From assembly GCA_964628515.1 (NCBI GenBank), contig CAZVNZ010000008.1, forward strand, positions 1-64,000: a stretch of DNA of 64,000 bases. Reading direction: 5' to 3'. Shown one piece after another: positions 1-10,000 of this stretch. The position numbers were made by a program, and so were the translations under genes. The first letter of the stretch is position 1. The number at the start of each line of letters is the position of its first letter. The notes beneath the pieces are model-generated. The model was not told where the DNA came from and made no database searches. It was given only the letters and a program-made list of their open reading frames with translations. Source of the stretch: CAZVNZ01 sp964628515 (lineage in GTDB: Bacteria > Bacillota > Clostridia > Christensenellales > Christensenellaceae).

Positions 1-101
1 ACGAACAGCGGACAAATCAGGCACAGTAAAAACGACTTGATCAATCAGATATGCTTTTGGAATTGTCAATAAAAGTAGAGTAAAAAAGCTCGAACAAAAT
101 A

Positions 102-722
102 TTAAGCCACCAAATCTAAAAATTCATTACTGTACATCTCACGTTTGATCAACGGAGGATACCCACCTTCATTTGAAGTATAAACTCTATATCTGTTGTA
201 ATAAGTAAATATCCATCTAAATATAATAGTTTTCACAGTATCCATAGGCAGGCTTTCACAATTCATTTTATACAATTTTTCTTTTTTCAAAGTAGCAAAA
301 AAGCTCTCCATACGAGCATTGTCGTAGCATCTACCGGTGCCACTCATGCTTTGAATTGCTCCATATGCAGTGAGTACATTGCGAAACTTGCCACTTGTAT
401 ATTGGCTACCTCTGTCGCTATGAAAAATCATATTTCGTGCATTATAGCTCTTACAGGCATTTTCAAAGGATTGTATGCACAGCTCTGCTTTCATATGATC
501 TGCCATACTAAGTCCTACTATTGCTCCGTCAAAGCAATCTAACACGGGTGATATATACAAATTGCCATCAGCTGTCTTAACGACGGATATATCGCTTAAC
601 CACTTGGTGCACGGCTTATCTGATTTAAAATCCTGCTTTAATAAATTTTCGCTTTTTTGAATTTCCCAAATATTTCTTTCTTTGCTATCTTTTTTGGCTC
701 TGCGGGAAAAAACCAAGAGCAT
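102..722 (-). pseudogene. IS3 OrfB transposase, N-terminally deleted
   Basis: This is the integrase-core (rve) part of an IS3 OrfB. The first catalytic Asp is in WLSDIS, the second in FHSDRGSQYTS and the Glu in ARMESFFATLKKE, so the DDE triad is complete. Intact OrfB proteins have about 270-290 residues and begin with a helix-turn-helix segment. Here the reading frame passes from OrfA-like sequence (LLVFSRRAKK) almost directly into the segment just before the core (SENLLKQDF), so roughly 70-90 residues are gone. The apparent start overlaps the end of orfA, as expected for an element normally expressed by programmed frameshifting. Strand transfer chemistry could survive, but end recognition is probably lost. 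Confidence 0.8.
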
Positions 723-948
723 CCTTTAATATTGCATTTGATTTTTTCAATCCTCGTATTTCTTTCATTAATTGTATTTCTCTTGGGGTCAAAGGTGCAT
801 CGTTGCTATTGTTATCACTCGCCGGCTTAGAGCACCATGTTGACATAGTGGATTTTGCAACCCCAAGTTGCTCTGCTGCCTTGTTTATTCCTATTTCTCT
901 TGCTAATTTGACTGCTTCTTTTTTAAATTCTTCTTCATATTTTTTCAT
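685..948 (-). CDS. IS3 OrfA, helix-turn-helix transposase subunit
   Basis: An 87-residue protein of the IS3 OrfA (HTH_Tnp_1) family. It has the family pattern: YEEEFKKEAVKLA at the N terminus, a helix-turn-helix around KAAEQLGVAKSTMSTW, and a leucine-zipper-like tail (EIRGLKKSNAILKDALGFF). OrfA binds the IS ends and is normally fused to OrfB by a -1 frameshift. Its stop lies inside the 5' end of the orfB frame. The last residues (PQSQKR) differ from the usual end, consistent with the internal deletion junction lying close by. Confidence 0.8.
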   Translation of the reverse strand: MKKYEEEFKKEAVKLAREIGINKAAEQLGVAKSTMSTWCSKPASDNNSNDAPLTPREIQLMKEIRGLKKSNAILKDALGFFPQSQKR

Positions 949-1145
949 TTTGATAATTCTCCTGTTTTTCTTTATATTTTATCACTTTGTTTGAGAATTA
1001 TCTCTCTACTTTTATTGTAGTACTCCAAATTTTTTTTCAGAAACTGGGGGTACAATTAATACGTATAAATAATTATGCTACAATACCTAAAACTGTAAAT
1101 AAACTTTAAATTGAAAATCAACTAAAAACAAAACTAAAAACCGGC

Positions 1146-3032
1146 TTAAATGCCTACACTCTCGCCCCCGCGCATAACGGTATGCAACACCATTTTGTCT
1201 TTATCTATACTAAAGCGCAACTCCCCTCCGTAGTTTGCAAGGGTAGAGCGTACAGACACAAGCCCAAACCCGTGTCTGTCCTTTATCCGCTTGGGTTTTT
1301 TGCGTAGCGTTTCTGTAAATGCTTCCGCATCAAAATCTTGGGGCAGAGTGTTTTCTATAATAATACGCAAATACTCATCTTCCGTAAAAAGCTTTACGCT
1401 AACCTCCCGATTTTTGTTGGGTGGAGTAAGGGCGGCGGCGTTAATTGCGTTTTCAATTAAATTCATAAGTACGGCGCATAAATCTTTATCCGAAATTATA
1501 AGATTCTCTTCCAAATCCGCTTGTGCACTAAAAGTTACGGACGCCTTGCGTGCCTTTTCCCCCTGTACCGCCAAAATGGTGTTTACCAGCCTGTTTTTAG
1601 TAAAGGGAATAACAGGGGCAATACCGCTAAGTTCGGTAGCAAGGGAAGTGGCGTATGCCTCCGCATGACTTGGCGACTCCTCGTAAAGTTTAGCCAAAGT
1701 GCGCAAATGATGAATTTCGTCGTGCCGTGCCACCGCTAAAGCCTCGCTGTTTTTTTCTAAGGCATACAGGTTTTCCAAAATCATTTCGTTTTTAAGGGTA
1801 AGGAGTTTTACCTCCTCTGCCCACATCATATTTTTGCGTATTTGCATATATGCCATAGTAACAAACAGCATAAGCAAAATCAGAGTATTTAAAAAGTGGA
1901 GCAAAAGTATGGGGCTGTTATTTCCAAATTCTATTACAATAAAGTAAATAAAACTCAAAAACCCATCATACTGCGGGAAAAATGCACGTATGGGTATAGA
2001 CAAAAGCACCAACGCACCCACAACGCCAAAGGTGGTGTAAAGTGCAGGCATAATAGCCTTAAAAATAGGGTTGTTTTGCCGTTTTTCAAACAAACCAAAC
2101 ACAAAAACCAAAATAATGGGTATAAACATAACACAAGCCATAAACTCTTGCATATAGCTAAAGATATAAAACTTAAAATCCATATACGAAGTAAACAAAA
2201 ACACACCAAAACAGGAAAGTAGCACAACTAAAAATACCTTTTTGTACCTCTGCATTTTAAGGGCAATATAAAGCAGGGGAAGTAGCGTAAATATATTGGT
2301 AAAAAAGCCGTTAAGCCCATAAGAAAAGGAATTTTCGTTAAAATTAGCCAAAAAGTAAAACATCTGCATAAAAGAGGCTAAAATAAGGGCAATTAAGCCG
2401 AAATCCCGTTGCTCTTTGTACCAAGTATACATAAAAAGCACAAACAGTAAAAAACCAAGTATGGCATATAGTATGGCAGGCATGGTTTTAGCGTTTGTCC
2501 AAGCGGTGTTTTGCGCCTCTATAATATAGTCCGAGGTTAAAACAAACATAGGGTTGCCTAAGTGGGACTCTTTTGGTGATGTCAGTATAACAAGGGTTTT
2601 ATCGTTAAAATCCGCATTTATGGAAAAACCGGGCAGTGCGTCAAAATCTATATTAAGGTCTATGATGGGCAAATTTGGGTTGGGGTTGGTAATATCTCCT
2701 AAGTAGTTGGTGTATATAAGCTTGCCGTCCACATAAACGGCTGTGTTGTGGGAGGCAGAAAGTTTAAAGCGAGAGTACCCGTTTTTAAGCCAACTGCTGT
2801 CAATTTTGCGCTCGTAATAAATTAAACCTTTCGCACCCATTATGTCGGCTGTGTTTAGGGGAGTTTTTTCCTCTCCATTAAAGGTGTAAATTTCCCAACC
2901 GGCTGCATCATCATAAACGGGGGAAAGATTAAGCTCTTCTGCTTTGCTAAAAGTAAAGGTGTATAAATAGGAAATAAGCAGTATGGCAACTATAATTGAG
3001 GAGACTATTAAAATATTATTGTGCTTTTTCAT
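1146..3032 (-). CDS. GHKL-type sensor histidine kinase
   Basis: A 628-residue membrane sensor kinase. From the N terminus there is one transmembrane helix (about residues 7-27), then an extracytoplasmic beta-rich region to about 165 resembling galactose-binding-like sensor domains. Then come several hydrophobic helices (about 185-400), a short coiled coil, a degenerate H-box (ARHDEIHHL), and a GHKL ATPase domain with N-box NLIENAINAA and G-box HGFGLVSVRS. This 7TM-like plus AgrC/NatK-like architecture normally pairs with LytTR response regulators, and one lies directly upstream. I chose the ATG at 3032 because GAGGGAAG precedes it. It overlaps the regulator's stop by 17 bases, indicating translational coupling. 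The ligand is unknown. Confidence 0.85.
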   Translation of the reverse strand: MKKHNNILIVSSIIVAILLISYLYTFTFSKAEELNLSPVYDDAAGWEIYTFNGEEKTPLNTADIMGAKGLIYYERKIDSSWLKNGYSRFKLSASHNTAVYVDGKLIYTNYLGDITNPNPNLPIIDLNIDFDALPGFSINADFNDKTLVILTSPKESHLGNPMFVLTSDYIIEAQNTAWTNAKTMPAILYAILGFLLFVLFMYTWYKEQRDFGLIALILASFMQMFYFLANFNENSFSYGLNGFFTNIFTLLPLLYIALKMQRYKKVFLVVLLSCFGVFLFTSYMDFKFYIFSYMQEFMACVMFIPIILVFVFGLFEKRQNNPIFKAIMPALYTTFGVVGALVLLSIPIRAFFPQYDGFLSFIYFIVIEFGNNSPILLLHFLNTLILLMLFVTMAYMQIRKNMMWAEEVKLLTLKNEMILENLYALEKNSEALAVARHDEIHHLRTLAKLYEESPSHAEAYATSLATELSGIAPVIPFTKNRLVNTILAVQGEKARKASVTFSAQADLEENLIISDKDLCAVLMNLIENAINAAALTPPNKNREVSVKLFTEDEYLRIIIENTLPQDFDAEAFTETLRKKPKRIKDRHGFGLVSVRSTLANYGGELRFSIDKDKMVLHTVMRGGESVGI

Positions 3033-3759
3033 TAACTTCTTCCCTCGCCTGCTCCAAATAATTATGCACAATTTCCCTAATTTGTCCACAATTTGCTTTG
3101 GGTATGGGTATTTTTTTTAAAGACTTCATTTCTATTACAAAATCTCTGCTGTTTATACCAATAATGTAATTAATATTTACTATATAAGAGCGATGAGTCT
3201 TAATAAAGCAAGGCAGTATAAGCAACCGCTCCTCTAACTCCTTTAAGTAGCCACGGCTTTCTATTACCGCTCCGCTTGTCATGTGGTAAAAAATTGTGCG
3301 GTTTACAATTTCGCAATACTCTAAGTGGTCTATTCGTAGCCTTTGCAAGCCTGCCTTGGTGTCTATAACAAGCATTTGAGTTTCCTCTCCCGTAAGCTCG
3401 CACTCTATTTCGTCTATAAGCTCAAAAAGAATTTCCTTTTTAACAGGCTTTAAAAGGTATTGCCGTGCCTTAACCTCGTAAGATGCAAGGGCATAATCTT
3501 TTGAAACGGTAAGAAATATTATTGCCACACGTTTATCCCTTTCTCGTATCTCCTTTGCCGTTTCAATTCCGTCTGCGTCCGGCATTAAAATATCAAGGAA
3601 AATCAAATCAAACCTTTTACCTTTTTTAATTGCGTAGGTTAGCTCCGTTCCGCTTTCAAAAACGGTTAAATTTAATTCCGTTTTGCCCTTATATTCGTGT
3701 AAATTTGCCACAAGCAAATCACGTTCATTCTTATTATCGTCACAAATTGCTATTTGCAC
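3016..3759 (-). CDS. LytTR-family response regulator
   Basis: A 247-residue regulator. It has a receiver domain (IAICDDN acidic pair, phospho-acceptor Asp in FLDILMPD, conserved Lys in LLKPVKK) followed by a LytTR DNA-binding domain (about residues 140-240, with the family pattern FIKTHRSYIVNINYI). The frame stays open further upstream, but I place the start at the GTG at 3759. It opens exactly at the receiver domain and has GTGAGGG at a good distance. The partner kinase overlaps its 3' end. LytTR regulators often control surface or exoproducts, and the pair is divergent from the giant surface-protein gene, which makes that gene a plausible target (inference). Confidence 0.88.
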   Translation of the reverse strand: MQIAICDDNKNERDLLVANLHEYKGKTELNLTVFESGTELTYAIKKGKRFDLIFLDILMPDADGIETAKEIRERDKRVAIIFLTVSKDYALASYEVKARQYLLKPVKKEILFELIDEIECELTGEETQMLVIDTKAGLQRLRIDHLEYCEIVNRTIFYHMTSGAVIESRGYLKELEERLLILPCFIKTHRSYIVNINYIIGINSRDFVIEMKSLKKIPIPKANCGQIREIVHNYLEQAREEVNEKAQ

Positions 3760-4001
3760 GTTGATGCCCTCACTATGTAGTTGTAAATCTAAGTATTTTT
3801 TTATGATTATATTGTACCATTTAAAATCCACATTTTCAACAAAAAAAGACGATTCGTGCAGTTTCATTACCGTTTCGTGCAAAAGTTCACTATTATTTCT
3901 AAAAATATGATATACTGCAATTGTGATTGTATGTGATTTTTCCTAAATATGAGAAAATTGTCTAATTAGTTACAATCAACAGTTTTAGGGGGTACACCAA
4001 T

Positions 4002-7000
4002 GTGAAGAGAATCAAACAGATACTATCTATATTTTTGGCACTAACACTAATTTTAAGTATTTTGAGCATGACGGCATATGCACAGGACACACAAAAAACA
4101 ACGCAGGGCGAACATACACAAAACCCCATACAGCCCTCACCAACCCAATCCTCACAGCCTACACCAAGTGTGTCTCCCATCCCGACAGATTCTCCCGCAC
4201 CAAGTGTATCCCCAAATCTAAATGATACCACAACTCCCACTACCTCGCCCACCCCCACCCAAACAGAGCAAGGGGAGCAACCCATACAAAAAGAAGCAGG
4301 GGAGCAACAAGGAAATTTTGAGCAACCCTCCAAGCAAAACCCACAGCTAACCCCCACCCCCACCCAAACGGAGCAACCAAACCCACAAATAGCGGAGGAT
4401 ACTCAATCCTCCTTTAATAACGACGGCATGCTAACTTTGGCGCAACAAGCGCAGTTAGGTATGGCGCAACAAGCGCAGTTAGGTATGGCGCAAATGCAGG
4501 CAAACAAAAAAGGACGTGCCATACCCTCTGTTTTTGGGCAAAACGACGCCCAACCCTTTATAATAAAAAACAAAACGCAACTAACAGAGCTTGCCACGCT
4601 AATAAAAAGCAACGCAACCTACGGCGACAACACGTATGCCTATGCAACCGCCTATTATAAATTGGAAGAGAACATAGATTTTAACGGAGACACCCTCGCC
4701 CCCATTGGCGACTTTAAAGGCTTTTTTAATGGTGATGGTAAAGAGATAACCAACATTTTGCTAACAACCCCCAACCATACGGACGCCTTTTTGGGATTAT
4801 TTACAGGGTATAACAGCGGTAGTATTACTAACTTAGTTGTTTCCTCCTATTATGCAGGGGAGGGCAATGCCACCACGCCTTACGAAATAGTCACCCCACA
4901 GCAACTAAATAGGTTGGCGGATCTGGTAAATGATGATGCTACCAACCAAACCTACGGTAGCTTTAGCTACAAACTAACGGCAGATATTGACTTAGCTATT
5001 TATAAAGATGCAAACGGTGGCAAAGGCTTTACACCCATTGGAAACGGCGTAAATAGATTTAAAGGCGATTTTGACGGCAACGCAAAGTTGGTAAAAAACC
5101 TTACAATAAACGATGATAATAACTTCAATATAGGCTTATTCGGCATTGTTGAGACAGGCAGTATAAAAAACCTTGGGGTTGTAAATTTTAATATTGCAGG
5201 AAAAGCTAATTTAGGCGGACTTGCAGGTTATATCAATAACAGCACAATTAAACAATGCTATACCACAGGAAATATAAAGGGTGATGGCTCGGTGGGCGGA
5301 CTGATGGGAATGTCCGCTGAAGGCAGTACAACAGAAAACTGCTACACCAATGTAAATGTAACAGGAACAGGTGCCGGTATAGGCGGACTGGCGGGCAAAA
5401 ACGAAGCAAGTAAAATACTAAACTGCTATACCATAGGCAGTGTAACAAGCAAAGGCAGTTGCGTAGGCGGAATTGTGGGGGAAAGCGCTAATAACTCCAC
5501 GGTTGAAAACTGCATAGCATATATAGACAAAATAAACGGCAATGCCGGAAGTACAAACCGTATTGTAGGAATAAACTCCGGCACCTTAAAAAATAACTAT
5601 GCCCGAAGTGGCATAAAAGTAAACGGAGAAATAGTGGAAAATGCGTTGCCGGATAGGGAAAACGGCGATAATATAGGTTATGGTAACACTAAATTAAGCA
5701 CGCAGTTTAAAGAAGTATTTGGGGATGCCAACCCTGCATGGATATATACAGAGGATAAACTGTCTATTTTAGCTATGGGCAGTACCACGCAAACTAAGGA
5801 TTTGCCAAACTACTTAGAAGTAAACTTTGAGGGAGGGGACGGCACACAGGCAAACCCCTACCAAATTGCCACACCACAGCAACTGAAAAATTTAGCGGAT
5901 TTAATAAACGATGAATTTACCAACTCGGATTTTACGGAAAAATACTATATACTAACAAAAGATATAGACCTTAGCATTTATAAAAATGCAAACGGAGGTA
6001 AGGGGTGGACGCCAATAGGCAAAGGCACAAATAACTTTAAAGGCAATTTTGACGGAGATGGCAAAGCGGTAAAAAACCTAACCATAAATGATGAATACGG
6101 ATACTTTCAAGGCTTGTTTGGCGATGTTATGGGGGCAGGCATAATAAAAAACCTTGGGATAGTGGATTGTAATATAAAGGGATATCAATGTGTAGGCGGA
6201 CTGGTAGGAGCCATAGGTGCTACTGTTGAAAACTGCTATACCACAGGAAAAGTTAGCGGAAATACATTTGTAGGCGGATTGGTGGGAGATAATAGAGGTA
6301 CACTTAAAAACAGCTATTCCACAGCAAATGTAGACGCTAAAAAGGATAATGCGGGCGGATTGGTAGGTCTTGTTTTTGGTAATTTGGCTATAATTGAAAA
6401 CTGTTATGCCACAGGAGATGTAAAGGCAGATGGATTTGCAGGCGGCTTGGTAGGAATTTTAAACGAAGGCAACATAAAAAAATGCTTTGTCTTTGGGGAA
6501 AAAATTAACGGTACAACAATCGGCACAAACCGTATTCTTGGAATAGGCATAGGCTCTCCCACCCTATCGGGCAATTACGCATGGGCAGGCACAAAGGTAA
6601 ACGATGCAACCGTTTCGGGTGGTACAGCAACCGACGAAAACGGTGCAGATATAACCTACAACGGAGCAACCGGACTTTCCACCCAATTTAGCACAATTTT
6701 TGGAAATAACGCCGTTTGGACATTTACTAATAACGGCTTGCCCATTTTAGCAAACGGTAGTACAACCTACCAAACAAGCGCTTTACCAAGCTATGTTGCA
6801 CAAGCACTATCAGGGGGTACAGGTATAGAGGCAGACCCCTACCAAATAACAACACCACAGCAACTAAAAGCAATGGCGGATTTGGTAAATGGTAATGTCG
6901 GTGGGTATAGAAGTGCCCACTACAAGCTAATGGAGGATATAGACCTAAGTATTTACAAAAATGCAAACGGCGGTAAGGGCTTTACACCTATAGGCAATGC

Positions 7001-10000
7001 CACAACTAATTTTGAGGGTACTTTTGACGGCAACGGTAAGGTGATTAAAAATCTAACCATAAATAATAAAGATGCGGATAATCAAGGTTTGTTTGGATTT
7101 ATCTCAAATGCCACTATTAAAAACCTTGGAGTAGCGGATTGTAATGTTACGGGGAGAGATATGGCAGGTGGTCTGGTGGGACTTGCCGAAGGTACAAGCA
7201 CTATTGAAAACTGCTATACCACAGGAAGTGTAACCGGAGACAATTATATAGGCGGACTGGTGGGAGATAATAGAGGCACAGTAACAAACTGCTATTCCAC
7301 AGCAAATGTAACAGCAATAAACAATATAGCAGGTGGATTGATAGGCAGTAATAGAGGTAAAATAGAAAACAACTACGCCACAGGAAGTGTAAGCGGAACA
7401 TCTATGTTAGGCGGTTTGGTGGGGCAATCATCCAATGGCGAAATAGCATACAGCTATGCCACAGGAAGTGTAAGCGGAAACAATAGTGTAGGCGGCTTGG
7501 TGGGCTATATAGATGGTGGTAAAATAAAAAACTCCATAGCCTTAGGCGAAAGCATTAGTGGATATTCGCTTACAAATCGTATTGTCGGACAAACCGTAAA
7601 CTCCCCCACCCTTACGGCTAACTTCGCATGGAGTGGTATGAAGGTAAACGGCTCAACCGTAACCAATACCGATGACAGAACCCCTAACGGCAAAGATATT
7701 TTGTATAAAGAGGGTAGCGGACTCGAACCTCAACTTAACGCTGTGTTAGACGACCGTTCGGGTAGTGTAGTATGGAATTACGGCGACAACCTACTGTCTA
7801 CCTTAAAAAATGCAGGAGGCACTCAACATAAAAATCTACCCGGCTATATTTTTTGCGCAGGGGGAAAGGGCACACCCACAGACCCATACCTAATAGCAAC
7901 CCCACAGCATTTAAAAGCTATGGCAAACTTAATTAACGGGCAAGCAACCAACTCCGCCTACCGCGAGCTAAACTACAAACTAACGGCGGATATAGACCTT
8001 GCAGGCTACAGTGCCGGTATGGGCTTTACGCCTATTGGGGTTGTAGATATTGTTGTAAGTGTAGATAGGCCTTTTAAAGGCGCTTTTGACGGAGGCGGTA
8101 AGGTAGTTAAAAACCTAACAATAAATAATCCATACGAGGACAACCAAGGGCTTTTTGGGACTGCAGAGAATGCCACCATAAAAAACCTTGGGGTTGTGGA
8201 TTGCAATGTTTTGGGGGTAAACGGTGCAGGCGGACTGGTGGGATATTTGAGCCATAGTGATATTATAAACAGCTATTCCACAGGAGATGTAACGACAGAT
8301 AAAAACTATGCAGGCGGACTGGTGGGACGTTCGAACAATAGTGATATTACAAACAGCTACACCACAGGCGATGTAACGGCAAATACAAGCAGTGCAGGCG
8401 GACTGGTGGGATATTTGGGCTATAGTGATATTACAAACAGCTACACCACCGTAAAAGTAACGGCAGATACAAACTATGCAGGTGGACTGGTGGGATATTC
8501 GGACAATAGTGATATTACAAACTGCTACACCACAGGCGATGTAACGGCAAATACAGACTGTGCAGGTGGACTAGTGGGAAATTCGACTAATATCACCATC
8601 ACAAACAGCATAGCCTTCGGTGCAAATATAAACAGCCCAAGCAATGCCCACCGAATAATTGGCATTAATAGTGGCGTAGCCACCCTCACCAACAACCACG
8701 CCTACAACCAAATGCGAGTAAACGGCAGCCCAATAACCTCTCCAACCCCGGCGGATATAGAAGGCGCACACCTTACCACCAACATAGCCACCGCCACCTC
8801 TCCTGCCACCCTTAACACCCAATTTAGCACCGTATTTAGCACAAATAACGACGCTTGGGTATTTGCGGACAACAAACTGCCCATACTAAAAAATGTAGGT
8901 GGCAAGCAGGACACCGATTTGCCTATACATGTTGAGGGCTTATTTTCGGGAAGCGGCACCCAAGTCGACCCCTACCAAATAACCACACCACAGCAACTGC
9001 AATATATGGCAATATTAGTAAATAACCCCATAACCAACGGGGAGTTTGGGGGCACAAACAAATACTACGAGCTAAAAACAAATATAGACTTAAGCATATT
9101 TACAGACGCAATTGGTGGCAAAGGCTTTACACCCATAGGTACATTGGCAAACTCCTTTAAAGGAATATTTAACGGCAACGGCTATGTGGTAAAAAACCTT
9201 ATAATTAATAACAGTACCGAGGATAACCAAGGGCTGTTTGGAGGTGTAAACGGTGGCAGTATAAAAAACCTTGGGGTAGTGGATTGTAATGTTTCAGGGA
9301 AAAATCAAGTGGGCGGACTTGTGGGACTTTGCAATGAAACAACTATTGAAAAATGCTACACCACGGGATATGTGGAGGGAGAAAACTTGATTGGCGGACT
9401 TGTGGGTAATAATATTACAGGCAACATTATTAACTGCTATTCCACAGCTAATGTAAGAGGTAATGATTATGTAGGCGGATTTGTGGGTCAACTCGTAAGA
9501 AACCTTAACAATAATGATGGCAGTATTACAAATTGCTACACCATAGGAAATGTATCGGGTTCAACCGATATTGGCGGTATGTTAGGATACGGAAATCATG
9601 GCTTAATAAAAAACTCCCTCGCCTTAAACAAAACTATAAGTGCTACAAGCAATGCAGGGCGTGTTGTTGGGAGAATGGAGAGCGATGCCACCCTAACAGA
9701 CAACTATGCCTACGCCGCTATGCAGGGTGGTGGCAACGACTTCGGCAAAACTAAAAAGGACGGCGAAAGTAAAAGCTATTCCGATTTACGTAATATAAAT
9801 GACGAGGCATGGGTAGGGTTTAAAGGTACAGAATGGAAAACGCTAACATCAGGGTATTTACCCATATTAGACGGCTTTAACTACCCCCAACCCAACCGCA
9901 AACTTACCGAAGTTACGGAGGGCATGGTTAGCGTAGATGTTAAAAAGGACGGCTCTGCCCAAAGCGGTGCGGTTATTACGGATACCAAAACCAACTTTAA

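Larger units (their letters stand above)
58..1027 (-). mobile_element. IS3-family insertion sequence, internally deleted
   Basis: The element is bounded by imperfect terminal inverted repeats at 58-80 and 1004-1027. They share a perfect 14-bp core (67-80 against 1004-1017), and both ends read TGG...CCA outward. It encodes a helix-turn-helix OrfA and a DDE transposase OrfB on the minus strand, the usual IS3 layout. At about 970 bp it is shorter than a typical intact IS3 element (1.2-1.5 kb), because the N-terminal part of OrfB is missing. It is therefore probably non-autonomous. I could not identify a target-site duplication with confidence. Confidence 0.85.

Noticed and set aside
1896..2227. 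Frames opposite the sensor kinase transmembrane region
   Set aside because: They are shadows of the kinase coding sequence, without ribosome binding sites.
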